From assembly GCF_000496755.2 (NCBI RefSeq), contig NZ_AYKS02000047.1, positions 308,241 through 372,240 of the forward strand: 64,000 nt of DNA, written 5' to 3'. The stretch is from Serratia sp. DD3. Lineage in GTDB: Bacteria > Pseudomonadota > Gammaproteobacteria > Enterobacterales > Enterobacteriaceae. Positions 27,880 through 37,402 of this stretch are shown piece after piece. Position numbers and translations under genes: made by a program. Under the pieces are notes generated by a model. That model ran no database searches and was not told the DNA's origin. It saw only the letters and a program-made list of their open reading frames with translations. Within the stretch, counting starts at the first letter, position 1, and each line of letters begins with the position of its first letter.

Positions 27880-28482
27880 ATGACACTCTATAGGATTAAG
27901 CCTGCCTTTCAGGCCTTGTTACGTCCAATAATGTATTGTCTGGAAAAACATCATGTAACAGCCAACCAGGTCACACTGGCCGCGATGGTGCTCTCATTTC
28001 TGGTTGGCGGAATACTGATGCTATTTCCGCAACCTGGTCTGTTTTATCTGCTTCCGATTGTGTTATTTATCCGTATGGCGCTCAATGCACTGGATGGCAT
28101 GTTAGCCCGGGAGTGCAACCAGAAAAGCCGCCTCGGGGCGATACTGAATGAAATAGGTGATGTCCTTTCTGATGTTGCCTTATATCTGCCTTTTATCTTT
28201 CTCGCAAACAGTAACGCACCGCTGGTACTGGTGATGTTATTCATCATGGTGTTAACCGAATTTTGTGGAATTCTGGTACAAACCATTAACGGGACACGTA
28301 ACTATGCTGGGCCACTGGGTAAAAGTGACCGGGCGTTGATGTTTGGTTCCTGGGGTTTGGTGCTGGCTATCTGGCCGCAACTGGTTAGCTGGAACAATCT
28401 GGTGTGGGGCATAGCAACGTTATTACTGGTCTGGACGGTCATCAATCGCTGCCGTAGCGCCTTGGTAGAGGAGCCGCAATAA
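27880..28482 (+). CDS. ynbA: CDP-alcohol phosphatidyltransferase family protein YnbA
   Basis: A 200-residue integral membrane enzyme of the CDP-alcohol phosphatidyltransferase family, which joins a CDP-lipid and an alcohol to give a phospholipid and CMP. The family motif D-G-x2-A-R-x8-G-x3-D-x3-D is present: ALDGMLARECNQKSRLGAIL followed by NEIGDVLSD. I chose ATG 27880 (MTLYRIKPAFQAL), which matches E. coli YnbA; an in-frame ATG lies 6 bases upstream. It is the first gene of a ynbABCD-like operon and overlaps the next by one base. The alcohol acceptor is unknown. Confidence 0.9.
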   Translation: MTLYRIKPAFQALLRPIMYCLEKHHVTANQVTLAAMVLSFLVGGILMLFPQPGLFYLLPIVLFIRMALNALDGMLARECNQKSRLGAILNEIGDVLSDVALYLPFIFLANSNAPLVLVMLFIMVLTEFCGILVQTINGTRNYAGPLGKSDRALMFGSWGLVLAIWPQLVSWNNLVWGIATLLLVWTVINRCRSALVEEPQ

Positions 28483-29396
28483 TGTTGCTGGAAAAATCCC
28501 TGGCCGTTATTTTTGCCCTGTTACTGATCGCTACCCTCATTAATGGGCTGTTGGTCTGGTTGCGCCCAGAGAAAAACTGGCGTGAATTAACGCTGCGCAT
28601 CCGTACCTGGTGGGTCATTATCATCTTGTTTTCCCTGGCGATGATCAGCCCCCACTGGCTGGCATTGACTTTTTTCGCGCTGGTCAGTTTTATAGCGTTG
28701 AAGGAATATTTGACCCTGATTCCCTCCCGATATTCTGACCGGATGCCCATATTGTGGATGTTTATCGCCATTCCCATCAACTATTGGCTGATTGGCGCTA
28801 ACTGGTATGGCATGTTCATTGTGTTTATTCCGGTCTATGTCTTTTTATTCCTTCCCGCTCGCATGGTGATTTCTGGCGATACGCATAGCTTTCTAAGCAG
28901 TGTGTCGCAGTTACACTGGGGCCTGATGACTACGGTCTTTGCCTTCAGTCATGTGGCCTTTTTGCTGGTTCTCCCTGCCAATGGCCAGCAAACAGGGGCC
29001 CTTTTGGTGCTATTTCTGGTCGGTCTGACAGAATTTAACGACATTACACAGTATCTGTGGGGCAAATCTCTGGGGCGGATTAAAGTCACGCCGAAAGTCA
29101 GCCCAAATAAAACCCTGGCTGGCTTGCTCGGTGGCATCGCCAGCACCACGTTGGCGGCGGTATTGCTTGGCCCGCTACTCACCCCATTAAGCTGGAATAT
29201 GGCGCTGCTGGCCGGGTTGATTATTGGTGTGACGGGGTTCTGCGGTGATATTGTGATGTCAGCAATCAAACGCGATATCGGTGTAAAAGATAGCGGAACA
29301 CTGCTCCCTGGCCATGGCGGTATTCTTGACCGCTTGGACTCCCTGATCTTCACCGCCCCGGTTTTCTTCCACTTTATTCGTTACTTCTATTACTGA
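28482..29396 (+). CDS. ynbB: Phosphatidate cytidylyltransferase-like protein YnbB
   Basis: A 304-residue membrane protein resembling CdsA, which makes CDP-diacylglycerol from phosphatidate and CTP. The C-terminal CDP-DAG synthase signature is recognisable: SAIKRDIGVKDSGTLLPGHG followed by GILDRLDS. KVSPNKTLAGLLGG precedes it. About eight transmembrane helices are expected. The start ATG overlaps the stop of ynbA (TAATG). Together with YnbA it forms a possible second, dedicated CDP-lipid route, distinct from housekeeping CdsA. Confidence 0.9.
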   Translation: MLLEKSLAVIFALLLIATLINGLLVWLRPEKNWRELTLRIRTWWVIIILFSLAMISPHWLALTFFALVSFIALKEYLTLIPSRYSDRMPILWMFIAIPINYWLIGANWYGMFIVFIPVYVFLFLPARMVISGDTHSFLSSVSQLHWGLMTTVFAFSHVAFLLVLPANGQQTGALLVLFLVGLTEFNDITQYLWGKSLGRIKVTPKVSPNKTLAGLLGGIASTTLAAVLLGPLLTPLSWNMALLAGLIIGVTGFCGDIVMSAIKRDIGVKDSGTLLPGHGGILDRLDSLIFTAPVFFHFIRYFYY

Positions 29397-29400
29397 CATT

Positions 29401-30042
29401 ATGGTGAAAAAACTTCTCAAAACACTATTTTCACTCTGTATCGTCTGGCCGGTAATTTGGTTATGGCTTGGGCTACGAGTAAAACACCCACAACGACTGC
29501 CCAAACAAGGGCCGGCGATTATCGTGGCAAATCATAACAGCCATATGGATGCGTTTACGCTGTTATCACTGTTCTCAATTCATCAACAACACAATGTCCA
29601 CCCGGTGGCCGCTGCAGACTATTTTCTGCGTAACCGCTGGTTGGCGTGGTTTACGCTTAATATTCTCAATATTATCCCGGTCTCGCGCCAAGGAGGGGAA
29701 ACCAATCCACTGGCACTTTGTGAACAAGCATTACGCGACAATAAGATTCTGATCTTGTTTCCTGAAGGTAGCCGTGGTGAACCAGGAAAATTGGCACCAC
29801 TAAAATCAGGGCTGTGGCATCTTAGCCAAAGTCTGCCGGAGGTACCGATTATCCCCATCTGGCTGAAAGGGACAGAACAGGTTATGGCAAAAGGCAACCG
29901 CATTCCTTTGCCGTTGTTTATTGATGTCAATGTAGGTGAGCCACTGTACTCTCACCCGGATAAGAGCCAGTTTAAGGAAGCGCTATTACAGCGTTTATTA
30001 CAACTCCGGCAGGAGACTCAAGGAAATGAATCCCATGATTAA
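29401..30042 (+). CDS. 1-acyl-sn-glycerol-3-phosphate acyltransferase (PlsC-like)
   Basis: A 213-residue acyltransferase of the PlsC/LPLAT family. Block I is the catalytic H-x4-D in VANHNSHMD (His about 43), and block III is LFPEGSRGEPG. A single N-terminal membrane anchor (LFSLCIVWPVIWLWLG) is visible. It begins 4 bases after ynbB and its 3' end overlaps the ynbC start by 17 bp. From memory, the E. coli ynbABCD cluster has no gene in this position, so this member is an addition or an ancestral piece. It would supply or remodel acyl chains for the lipid made by the operon. Confidence 0.88.
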   Translation: MVKKLLKTLFSLCIVWPVIWLWLGLRVKHPQRLPKQGPAIIVANHNSHMDAFTLLSLFSIHQQHNVHPVAAADYFLRNRWLAWFTLNILNIIPVSRQGGETNPLALCEQALRDNKILILFPEGSRGEPGKLAPLKSGLWHLSQSLPEVPIIPIWLKGTEQVMAKGNRIPLPLFIDVNVGEPLYSHPDKSQFKEALLQRLLQLRQETQGNESHD

Positions 30043-31789
30043 TACCCGTACGCCAGACGAAAAGTGTTTTCTGACCAGCGACCAGACTGAACTGTTTTAT
30101 CGCCACTGGCCAGCGCAGGAAAACGGCGAAATAAATAAAATCATCGTTTTGTTCCATCGCGGCCATGAGCACTCTGGGCGTATGCAACACATTGTTGATG
30201 AATTAGCTATGCCGGATAGCGCATTCTATGCTTGGGATGCACGGGGACATGGGCGTTCGCCAGGTCAACGCGGTTACAGCCCATCGCTGACCCGCTCAGT
30301 ACAGGATATGGATGAATTTGTTCGCTTTGTTGCTACCGAAAATAATGTGCCCCTGGAGAATATTACCGTGGTAGCACAAAGCGTTGGGGCGGTACTGGCT
30401 GCGACCTGGGTACACGACTATGCGCCAGCCATTCGCGGCTTGGTGCTGGCATCACCCGCGTTTAAGGTTAAGTTGTATGTACCGTTTGCACGTAGCGGGC
30501 TGGCACTTTTGCACCGTTTGCGCGGGTTGTTTTTCGTCAACTCTTACGTCAAAGGCAAATACCTGACACACGACCCCGAGCGGGTAGCCAGCTTTGATCA
30601 TGATCCTTTAGTTACCCGGCCAATCGCCGTCAATATATTGCTTGATCTCTACCGTACTGCGGAACGCGTAGTACGCGACGCCGCTGCAATTACCCTACCA
30701 GTACAGTTACTGATTTCCGGCAATGACCATGTTGTCCACCGCAAGCCGCAATTGGATTTCTACCAGGGGTTACGCAGCCAATTAAAAGAATTGCACATCC
30801 TCCCTGGTTTTTATCATGACACGCTCGGTGAGCGGGATCGCCACATCGCATTCGACAAAATGCGCAGTTTTATCGACACCCTGTACGCCTTGCCACCGCA
30901 ACGCTTCGATTACAGTAATGAAGACCGCTGGAGCCCAAGTGCTGATACTTGGCGAATGCTCAGTGGCGGCCCGGTTCCCTATTCTCTCGATGATGTGGCT
31001 TATCGCGCAATGCGTTATGGCATGAAAATGCTGGGTACCCAGTCAACTGGCGTGAAGTTAGGGTTTGAGACTGGTTTTGATTCCGGTAGCACCCTGGATT
31101 ATGTCTATCGTAACCAACCACAAGGAAGTAACTGGCTAGGTCGGCAAATCGATAAGAACTACCTCAATAGCATTGGTTGGCAAGGGATCCGTCAGCGTAA
31201 ACTTCATCTGCAGCAACTTATCCAACAAGCAGTAGCGCAGTTGGCCACACAAGGGACGCCAGTGCGTGTAGTGGATGTTGCCGCCGGGCATGGTCGCTAT
31301 GTGTTGGATGCGTTGGCGAGTGAACCCCTCGTCAGTCATATTCTCCTGCGTGATTACAGTGAACTGAATGTCGAGAAAGGACAGGAAATGATCGCTTCAC
31401 GCGGCATGGAAGATAAGGCCCATTTTGAACGTGGTGACGCTTTTAACCGCGATGAACTGGCTGCATTAACGCCACGCCCAACGCTGGGTATCGTTTCTGG
31501 GCTTTACGAGCTATTTCCTGAAAATACACTGGTACGTAATTCGTTAGCTGGGTTGGCAGAGGCCATTGAACCCGGGGGGATATTGATCTACACCGGGCAA
31601 CCGTGGCATCCGCAGTTAAAAACCATCGCCTGGTCCCTCACCAGCCATAAAGATGGTAAGGCGTGGGTAATGCGTGTACGTACCCAAGGGGAAATGGATG
31701 CCTTGGTGCAAGAAGCCGGTTTTGATAAATGTGCCCAGTTAATTGATCAGTGGGGGATTTTTACTGTTTCACTGGCGGTGCGTCGCTAA
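30026..31789 (+). CDS. ynbC: Fused alpha/beta hydrolase and SAM-dependent methyltransferase YnbC
   Basis: A 587-residue two-domain protein, near the length of E. coli YnbC. The N-terminal half is a monoacylglycerol-lipase-like hydrolase: the nucleophile elbow is VVAQSVGAVLAA (Ser in a Q-S-V-G variant of GxSxG), YAWDARGHGRSPGQRGYS is the conserved strand, and LPGFYHDTLGE carries the His. The C-terminal half, from about 400, is a class I methyltransferase with VVDVAAGHGRYVLDAL. I use ATG 30026 (AGGAG 10 bases upstream); ATG 30035 is possible. It probably hydrolyses or methylates a lipid intermediate. Confidence 0.88.
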   Translation: MNPMINTRTPDEKCFLTSDQTELFYRHWPAQENGEINKIIVLFHRGHEHSGRMQHIVDELAMPDSAFYAWDARGHGRSPGQRGYSPSLTRSVQDMDEFVRFVATENNVPLENITVVAQSVGAVLAATWVHDYAPAIRGLVLASPAFKVKLYVPFARSGLALLHRLRGLFFVNSYVKGKYLTHDPERVASFDHDPLVTRPIAVNILLDLYRTAERVVRDAAAITLPVQLLISGNDHVVHRKPQLDFYQGLRSQLKELHILPGFYHDTLGERDRHIAFDKMRSFIDTLYALPPQRFDYSNEDRWSPSADTWRMLSGGPVPYSLDDVAYRAMRYGMKMLGTQSTGVKLGFETGFDSGSTLDYVYRNQPQGSNWLGRQIDKNYLNSIGWQGIRQRKLHLQQLIQQAVAQLATQGTPVRVVDVAAGHGRYVLDALASEPLVSHILLRDYSELNVEKGQEMIASRGMEDKAHFERGDAFNRDELAALTPRPTLGIVSGLYELFPENTLVRNSLAGLAEAIEPGGILIYTGQPWHPQLKTIAWSLTSHKDGKAWVMRVRTQGEMDALVQEAGFDKCAQLIDQWGIFTVSLAVRR

Positions 31790-31791
31790 GC

Positions 31792-33087
31792 ATGAGCAGT
31801 TCTGTAACTCGCCGTACTATTATTATTCACGGGATAGGCTGGCTGCTGTTGCTGGCCCCCCTTTTTTTCCTCACCTATGGTCAGGTAAACCAGTTTACCG
31901 CTGGCAGGGGTGATGTGGGCAGCCTGGTGTTTGACTGGGAGAAGCATATTCCCTTTATTCCGCTGACCATAATTCCCTATTGGAGCCTTGATATATTCTA
32001 CGGGTTGTCGCTATTTATCTGTACAACACTCAGTGAACAGCGACGCTTGGTCTACCGGTTAGCATTAGCCCCTCTGGTGGCCTGTATCGGTTTTTTACTC
32101 TTTCCGCTGAAATTTTCCTTCACCAGACCGCCAATTTCTGGTGCTGCCGGTTGGTTGTTCGAACAATTGGAGCAATTTGATTTACCCTATAATCAATCAC
32201 CTTCTCTGCATATTATTTTTTGCTGGTTACTCTGGCGCCACTTCAGCCGCCACCTTGGCGGCCACGGGCACCGGATTTTTACCGCATGGTTTCTGCTTAT
32301 CGCACTCTCCGTTGTGACGACTTGGCAGCACCATTTCATCGACGTTATCACTGGGTTGATCGCGGGTATGGTGATTGACTGGCTGGTACCAGAACAGGGG
32401 CAATGGCGTTGGCAGCGCCCAGATAGCCGCCGCTGGAAATTAACCAGACGCTATTTGTTCGGTTCACTCATAGCCATAGCAGCAAGTTTTTATCTGCCGT
32501 GGCTGTGGTGGCCAGCCATAGCGTTGATGATTGTCACGCTGGGATATGCCGGGTTTGGCGTCACCGTGTTGCAAAAAAATGAACAAGGAAAACTCACCCC
32601 TGCCGCCTACTGGTTACTGATGCCCTGGCGGTTGGGGATGTTTATTTCTCTACGCTATTACACCCGCCGTTTGCCTGCGGTTAGCCCGCTCACGGATGAG
32701 GTGTTCCTGGGCTCTTACCCCCGTAACCAGCCATTACAACGGGCAGTGTTGGATGTTACCAGTGAGTTTCCCCGAGCGCGCAACATAACCGGAGTCGCCT
32801 ATTATTGTGTACCGATGTTGGATTTGGTCAACCCGCAAGCGAGCCAACTCCGTGAGGCGGTTCTCATGCTGGAACAGTTGCAGCGTACACAAGGTAGCGT
32901 GCTTATCCATTGTGCATTAGGCTTGTCACGCAGTGCTTTAGTGGCAGCCGCCTGGCTACTCTATAAACAACCGTCACTCACGGTAATGGAAGCCGTCGCC
33001 TATATTCGGCAGAAGCGGCCGCAGGTAGTCTTAAACGCTCAACATCTGGAGCTGTTAGAACAATGGCGAATGAACATCAGGAAATAA
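31792..33087 (+). CDS. ynbD: PAP2-like/dual-specificity phosphatase membrane protein YnbD
   Basis: A 431-residue protein, close to the size of E. coli YnbD. The N-terminal half has several transmembrane helices and a PAP2-like arrangement (SPSLHIIFCWLLWRH and TWQHHFIDVITGLIAGM). The C-terminal cytosolic domain is a dual-specificity phosphatase with the P-loop HCALGLSRSA (the HCx5R motif). It starts 2 bases after ynbC. In this operon it could remove phosphate from a lipid or lipid-head-group intermediate. An upstream extension to 31750 overlaps ynbC and is not supported. Confidence 0.88.
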   Translation: MSSSVTRRTIIIHGIGWLLLLAPLFFLTYGQVNQFTAGRGDVGSLVFDWEKHIPFIPLTIIPYWSLDIFYGLSLFICTTLSEQRRLVYRLALAPLVACIGFLLFPLKFSFTRPPISGAAGWLFEQLEQFDLPYNQSPSLHIIFCWLLWRHFSRHLGGHGHRIFTAWFLLIALSVVTTWQHHFIDVITGLIAGMVIDWLVPEQGQWRWQRPDSRRWKLTRRYLFGSLIAIAASFYLPWLWWPAIALMIVTLGYAGFGVTVLQKNEQGKLTPAAYWLLMPWRLGMFISLRYYTRRLPAVSPLTDEVFLGSYPRNQPLQRAVLDVTSEFPRARNITGVAYYCVPMLDLVNPQASQLREAVLMLEQLQRTQGSVLIHCALGLSRSALVAAAWLLYKQPSLTVMEAVAYIRQKRPQVVLNAQHLELLEQWRMNIRK

Positions 33088-33470
33088 CAGCAACCGAACA
33101 ACTAACCACCGTGTTGCTTGAACGAACTCTGCTGAGCTGGCGTTTTTTGCTGTTGATGGTGGTACCACCATTACTATGGGTTATTTTTGCTGCATCACCC
33201 GGATTGATGCGGGCAGGGGTGTCGTTGCTGAGTGGTGTATGTATTTATGGCTGCTGGCGCCTATGGTTGGATGTCGGTTATTTAACACAGTTCAACGAGG
33301 CGCAGAATCAACAAGCCGGGAAAGCGCTGGCATTGATTTGGCAACGGCAACGGTTAACCCAACTGACATTCCCGCAACGTCAACATGGTGCGTTATGCCA
33401 ACTCAAGCGCACCATGTTAATCACGGCGTTATTGTGGGTTCTCTGGTTGTTCGCTTTGATTCTCTACTGA
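33063..33470 (+). CDS. Small membrane protein of unknown function, last gene of the ynb-type operon
   Basis: I do not recognise the family. The 135-residue product has two transmembrane helices near the N-terminus (LLLMVVPPLLWVIFAA and AGVSLLSGVCIYGCW) and one at the C-terminus (MLITALLWVLWLFALIL). The gene begins inside the ynbD 3' end (25-bp overlap), which indicates translational coupling and a role in the same pathway. A long-armed inverted repeat AGGCAACA/TGTTGCCT lies after it (33525-33570). Confidence 0.65.
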   Translation: MANEHQEITATEQLTTVLLERTLLSWRFLLLMVVPPLLWVIFAASPGLMRAGVSLLSGVCIYGCWRLWLDVGYLTQFNEAQNQQAGKALALIWQRQRLTQLTFPQRQHGALCQLKRTMLITALLWVLWLFALILY

Positions 33471-33680
33471 ACGTTGGCTAAGTAGTGAACCCTGTAAGCA
33501 TTGCTGGGTGAATCTATTAACCATAGGCAACAACAGACAACTACAGGCCTTAAATAATCGGCTGTTGCCTAACGTTTCTCTGTGATAACAAAGATTAATT
33601 TTTACCCGGTGCTTTTATAAAAAATTTTCACCCGCTATTCTGTTAATCATTACTCATTTAGACAAGCCAAAGGTATTCCT

Positions 33681-35018
33681 ATGTCTTTTCGTCTCACGAC
33701 CCAAAAGGTGCTGTTTGCGAGTTCGCTGATTATGTCAGGTTATGTACTCACCGCCAACGCAGAAGATCCGGCAACCACAGTACAAACACCTCCCTCAGTA
33801 CCATCAGCAACGCTGCCAGCATCGACAGACGGAGCTCCCTCTGCACAAACAACAAACAACACTAAAGCAGCAGAGGCAGAACCCGCAGCCACCCCCACGT
33901 CAACAGGCCCAAGCCTAACTGAACAGCCTAAAATGTCGAATGAAAAAGAGACAGATGAAAAAGAGACAAAACAAGAGGTAAAAGAGAACCTGGCGACTTC
34001 AACTAATGTGAATGCGGCGACACCAGAAAGTACGACCACGCCAGAAAATATCACTACGCCGAAAAATATAACTTCACCAGAAAATATAACTACGCCACAA
34101 CAAAAAGAGACAGTGGCTGTTCCAACCGAAACAACAGCAACCGAAACAACGACAGCAGAAACAACAGAAGACACCAAAACACCCGATGTAGCGCCTGCGG
34201 CAAAGCCATCACCCGCCTTTCCATCCATAACTGAGCAACCAAAAGAGTTGGATAAAAAAGAGATACAAGCGGGTGAAGCCGCTGCAACTAGCGCGAGTTC
34301 GGCAACAGCAGAAAGTACATCCGTGTCTGAGAATATTGCGACAGCAGAAAAAAAAGAGGCCGTGACGACTACGCCAACAGTAGCAAAAGAATTTAAATTA
34401 GATAGCGAAGAGCAAAAACGTGCTTATGCCAGTGGTATCGCATTAGGGCACTATATTGAAGCGCAAATTGCTCAACAAAAAGAACTCCATATAACGCTTG
34501 ATAAAAATATAATGTTAGCGGGTGTCGCTGATGCCTTCAACAATCAGGAAAAAATGAGTGAGAAAGAAGTACGCGACACGTTACTCATTCTTGACGAGCA
34601 GATAAACGTCTTAGCAGAAGATAAAAATAATAAAAGAATTGCTGCAGATAAAACCTGGATGGAGCAATTTGCACAGCGTGAAGGGGTCAAGAAAAACAAA
34701 CAAGGGTTGCTTTACTTGATAATCAATAAAGGGAGCGGTCCAGCACTGCAAAGTACCGATGTTGTTGAGTTAAGTTTTAAAGGTACCTTGATTGATGGCA
34801 CTGTGGTTGATGGCCCTAAAGTTGATAACTCGTACCAAGTATTTAAAGTAGATAATATACCGCCACTGCTGCGTGATAGCGTGAAACTTATTCGTAAAGG
34901 GGGAGAGATTCAGGTCGCGATCCCACCTTCAGCGATAAAAGTTCCGGATGGATCTAAAAAACCTGAGTTTGTGGTTATCTACACTATTTCTGTTATTGAT
35001 GTAAATAAACCGCAATAG
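33681..35018 (+). CDS. Periplasmic FKBP-type peptidyl-prolyl isomerase-like protein with repetitive linker
   Basis: A 445-residue protein with a signal peptide (LFASSLIMSGYVLTANA). Residues about 30-235 are a low-complexity T/P/E/A-rich segment. It contains two related modules, each opening PS(L/I)TEQPK, and an 18-bp tandem repeat coding for TTPENI-type hexapeptides (34035-34106). Residues about 240-330 match the dimerisation domain of FkpA/Mip proteins (EEQKRAYASGIALGHYIEAQ), and the end is an FKBP domain (VVELSFKGTLIDGTVVDG). Several of the usual aromatic active-site residues look altered. It could act as a periplasmic chaperone spanning the envelope. Followed by a terminator. Confidence 0.75.
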   Translation: MSFRLTTQKVLFASSLIMSGYVLTANAEDPATTVQTPPSVPSATLPASTDGAPSAQTTNNTKAAEAEPAATPTSTGPSLTEQPKMSNEKETDEKETKQEVKENLATSTNVNAATPESTTTPENITTPKNITSPENITTPQQKETVAVPTETTATETTTAETTEDTKTPDVAPAAKPSPAFPSITEQPKELDKKEIQAGEAAATSASSATAESTSVSENIATAEKKEAVTTTPTVAKEFKLDSEEQKRAYASGIALGHYIEAQIAQQKELHITLDKNIMLAGVADAFNNQEKMSEKEVRDTLLILDEQINVLAEDKNNKRIAADKTWMEQFAQREGVKKNKQGLLYLIINKGSGPALQSTDVVELSFKGTLIDGTVVDGPKVDNSYQVFKVDNIPPLLRDSVKLIRKGGEIQVAIPPSAIKVPDGSKKPEFVVIYTISVIDVNKPQ

Positions 35019-35027
35019 CGATTTATC

Positions 35028-35054
35028 CCCCAGCAGTTATTCGAACTGCTGGGG
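35028..35054 (+). terminator. Terminator-like hairpin after the FKBP-like gene
   Basis: A perfect 11-bp stem CCCCAGCAGTT/AACTGCTGGGG (35028-35038 and 35044-35054) with a 5-base loop. The T run after it is weak (TTAGTG). Confidence 0.7.
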
Positions 35055-35117
35055 TTAGTGATTACCAGATTCTGCGCGATCCCTACGTTTTAATCTTCAA
35101 GTTCACGCAACTGTTAT

Positions 35118-35420
35118 TCAAATTGGAGCACGATCGATCTGCGTCAAAGCTTGGTTAATGGCAAATATCTTTCCATTAACCTGGGGAATACCAAAATTGC
35201 GAAGCCGCTCGCTATGCATCGCCAGATAGGCCTCAGCACTGGAAATATTGGCGAACAAGTAGATGCCACCCGCTTCTTGGGTGGCCTGGTTTTCAGTCCA
35301 GATCTTCCAAATCAACCCCGGTTCTTCGGCAATAGAGTGGGCTAACCCCTCCATCGCTTGCGCCATTTCCTGCCCCCAAGGGCCATGGTAGGGAAAATCA
35401 ACTTGCAGTATGTAGCTCAT
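35118..35420 (-). CDS. YdhR-family putative monooxygenase
   Basis: A 100-residue protein of the YdhR family, small dimeric ferredoxin-like proteins related to antibiotic-biosynthesis monooxygenases. The pattern IAEEPGLIWKIWTE, EAGGIYLF and AEAYLAMHSERL closely follows E. coli YdhR (101 residues). I chose ATG 35420 because AAGGAG lies 8 bases upstream; the in-frame ATG at 35438 lies before that ribosome-binding site. The natural substrate is unknown. It is a single gene on the minus strand. Confidence 0.88.
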   Translation of the reverse strand: MSYILQVDFPYHGPWGQEMAQAMEGLAHSIAEEPGLIWKIWTENQATQEAGGIYLFANISSAEAYLAMHSERLRNFGIPQVNGKIFAINQALTQIDRAPI

Positions 35421-35497
35421 AAAAAACTCCTTTTTCATTGCATTATCAGTGAAGAATAATGCGTTCTGATAAACATCACTTGAGCTTAATCATAAAA

Positions 35498-35531
35498 AAA
35501 TCCGGTTTGCCTTTGGGGCATAACCGGATTT
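35498..35531. terminator. Terminator downstream of glmS
   Basis: Perfect 10-bp arms AAATCCGGTT (35498-35507) and AACCGGATTT (35522-35531). On the minus strand the stem is followed by TTTTTTT (complement of the A run at 35494-35500), the classic form, so it ends the glmUS transcript. Confidence 0.8.
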
Positions 35532-35572
35532 ATTCAGTTCACAACTTTATGGTCATCCTGCAACTAAAATGA

Positions 35573-37402
35573 TTACTCAACAGTAACCGATTTCGCCAGG
35601 TTGCGCGGCTGATCCACATCTGTACCTTTAATCAATGCCACATGATAGGACAACAGTTGTAGCGGAACCGTGTAGAAGATTGGCGCGACAATTTCTTCAA
35701 CATGAGGCAATGGGATAATGGTCATGCCTTCACTACTGACAAAACCGGCATCCTGATCGGCGAACACATAAAGCTGACCGCCACGCGCACGGACCTCTTC
35801 AATGTTGGATTTGAGTTTTTCCAGCAATTCATTGTTTGGCGCCACCACAATCACAGGCATATCCGCATCGATCAACGCTAATGGACCGTGCTTCAGTTCA
35901 CCGGCAGCATAGGCTTCCGCATGAATATAGGAGATCTCTTTCAGCTTAAGCGCACCCTCCATGGCGATCGGGTATTGATCACCACGGCCTAAAAACAGGG
36001 CGTGATTTTTGTCAGAGAAACCTTCTGCCAATGCCTCAATTTTTTTGTCCAGCGACAGCATCTGTTCTATACGCGCAGGCAACGCTTGCAAACCATGCAC
36101 AATCTCATGCTCTACGCTCTCTGGCATCCCCTTCAGATGGCCAATACGCGCCACCAGCATCAACAACACCGCAAGCTGGGTGGTAAAGGCTTTGGTGGAT
36201 GCCACACCGATTTCAACGCCTGCTTTCGTCATCAGCGCCAGATCGGATTCACGAACCAGAGAAGAACCTGCCACATTACACACCGCCAAAGAACCCAGAT
36301 ATCCCAGTTCTTTAGACAGGCGTAGAGCCGCCAATGTATCAGCGGTTTCACCGGATTGGGACAGGGTAATCAGTAAGCTACCTGGGCGCACCGCAGATTT
36401 GCGGTAGCGGAATTCGGAGGCGATCTCTACATCGCAAGAGACACCGGCCAGCGACTCGAACCAATAACGCGCTACCATACCCGAATGATAAGAAGTGCCA
36501 CAGGCAATAATCTGTACATGCTGTACTTTTGCCAGCAATTCATCACTCTTTGGCCCTAATTCACTCAGATTGATCTGCCCATGGCTAAAACGCCCTTCCA
36601 GGGTGTTTTTCAATGCCATTGGCTGCTCAAAAATCTCTTTCTGCATGTAATGACGATATATGCCTTTGTCACCGGCATCGTATTGCACCTGAGATTCAAT
36701 CTCCGGGCGCTTAATTTCATCACCTTGTTTATCAAAAATAGTGACAGTACGGCGAGTCACAGCCACTACATCTCCCTCTTCCAGGAAGATAAAACGGCGG
36801 GTTACCGGTAGCAATGCCAGTTGGTCGGAAGCAATAAAGTTCTCGCCAACACCAAGGCCAATGACCAATGGGCTACCAGAACGGGCAGCAATCAACTCGC
36901 TGGGGTCACGGCTATCCATCACCACCATGCCATAAGCACCACGCAACTGTGGGATCACCCGCTGAACCACTTCACATAGTGTCCCACCCAGTTTCTGCTC
37001 CCAATGAACCAAGTGAGTAATCACTTCAGTATCGGTTTCAGAGCTGAAATGGTAACCACGCTCAATCAATAATTCACGCAACGGTTCGTGGTTTTCAATA
37101 ATGCCGTTATGCACTACGGTGATGTAATCTGATACATGAGGATGCGCATTCGCTTCTGATGGTTCACCGTGGGTAGCCCAACGGGTGTGAGCAATACCGG
37201 TTCCCCCATGCAGAGGATGTTGGTTTGCTGCTTCCGCCAGTTTTTGTACTTTGCCGACACGACGCAAACGGCTGACATGACCTTCGCTATCCACTACCGC
37301 CAAGCCAGCAGAGTCATATCCACGGTATTCCAAACGACGTAAACCTTCTAACAGAATTTCTGCTATATCGCGCTGCGCTACTGCACCTACAATTCCACAC
37401 AT
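35573..37402 (-). CDS. glmS: Glutamine--fructose-6-phosphate aminotransferase GlmS
   Basis: A 609-residue enzyme, the same length as in E. coli. It makes glucosamine-6-phosphate from fructose-6-phosphate and glutamine, the first step to UDP-GlcNAc for peptidoglycan and LPS. The N-terminal glutaminase has Cys2 as nucleophile ([12 protein letters not shown]) and HTRWATHG. Two SIS domains follow ([26 protein letters not shown]). The terminus LAKSVTVE is invariant. It is downstream of glmU; in E. coli the same pair is co-transcribed and glmS is controlled by the sRNAs GlmY/GlmZ, not examined here. Confidence 0.98.
   Translation of the reverse strand: MCGIVGAVAQRDIAEILLEGLRRLEYRGYDSAGLAVVDSEGHVSRLRRVGKVQKLAEAANQHPLHGGTGIAHTRWATHGEPSEANAHPHVSDYITVVHNGIIENHEPLRELLIERGYHFSSETDTEVITHLVHWEQKLGGTLCEVVQRVIPQLRGAYGMVVMDSRDPSELIAARSGSPLVIGLGVGENFIASDQLALLPVTRRFIFLEEGDVVAVTRRTVTIFDKQGDEIKRPEIESQVQYDAGDKGIYRHYMQKEIFEQPMALKNTLEGRFSHGQINLSELGPKSDELLAKVQHVQIIACGTSYHSGMVARYWFESLAGVSCDVEIASEFRYRKSAVRPGSLLITLSQSGETADTLAALRLSKELGYLGSLAVCNVAGSSLVRESDLALMTKAGVEIGVASTKAFTTQLAVLLMLVARIGHLKGMPESVEHEIVHGLQALPARIEQMLSLDKKIEALAEGFSDKNHALFLGRGDQYPIAMEGALKLKEISYIHAEAYAAGELKHGPLALIDADMPVIVVAPNNELLEKLKSNIEEVRARGGQLYVFADQDAGFVSSEGMTIIPLPHVEEIVAPIFYTVPLQLLSYHVALIKGTDVDQPRNLAKSVTVE

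Noticed and set aside
29936..30025. N-terminal extension of ynbC
   Set aside because: The extra 30 codons lie inside the acyltransferase gene and do not match the hydrolase family; ATG 30026 has a usable ribosome-binding site.
34035..34106. Short regular repeats considered as a CRISPR array
   Set aside because: The 18-bp units are contiguous, with no unique spacers, and encode in-frame hexapeptides.
33740..34228. 162-codon minus-strand open frame opposite the FKBP-like gene
   Set aside because: It is the antisense of the T/P/E-rich repeat segment, giving an artificial Val/Ser-rich product; no ribosome-binding site or family match.
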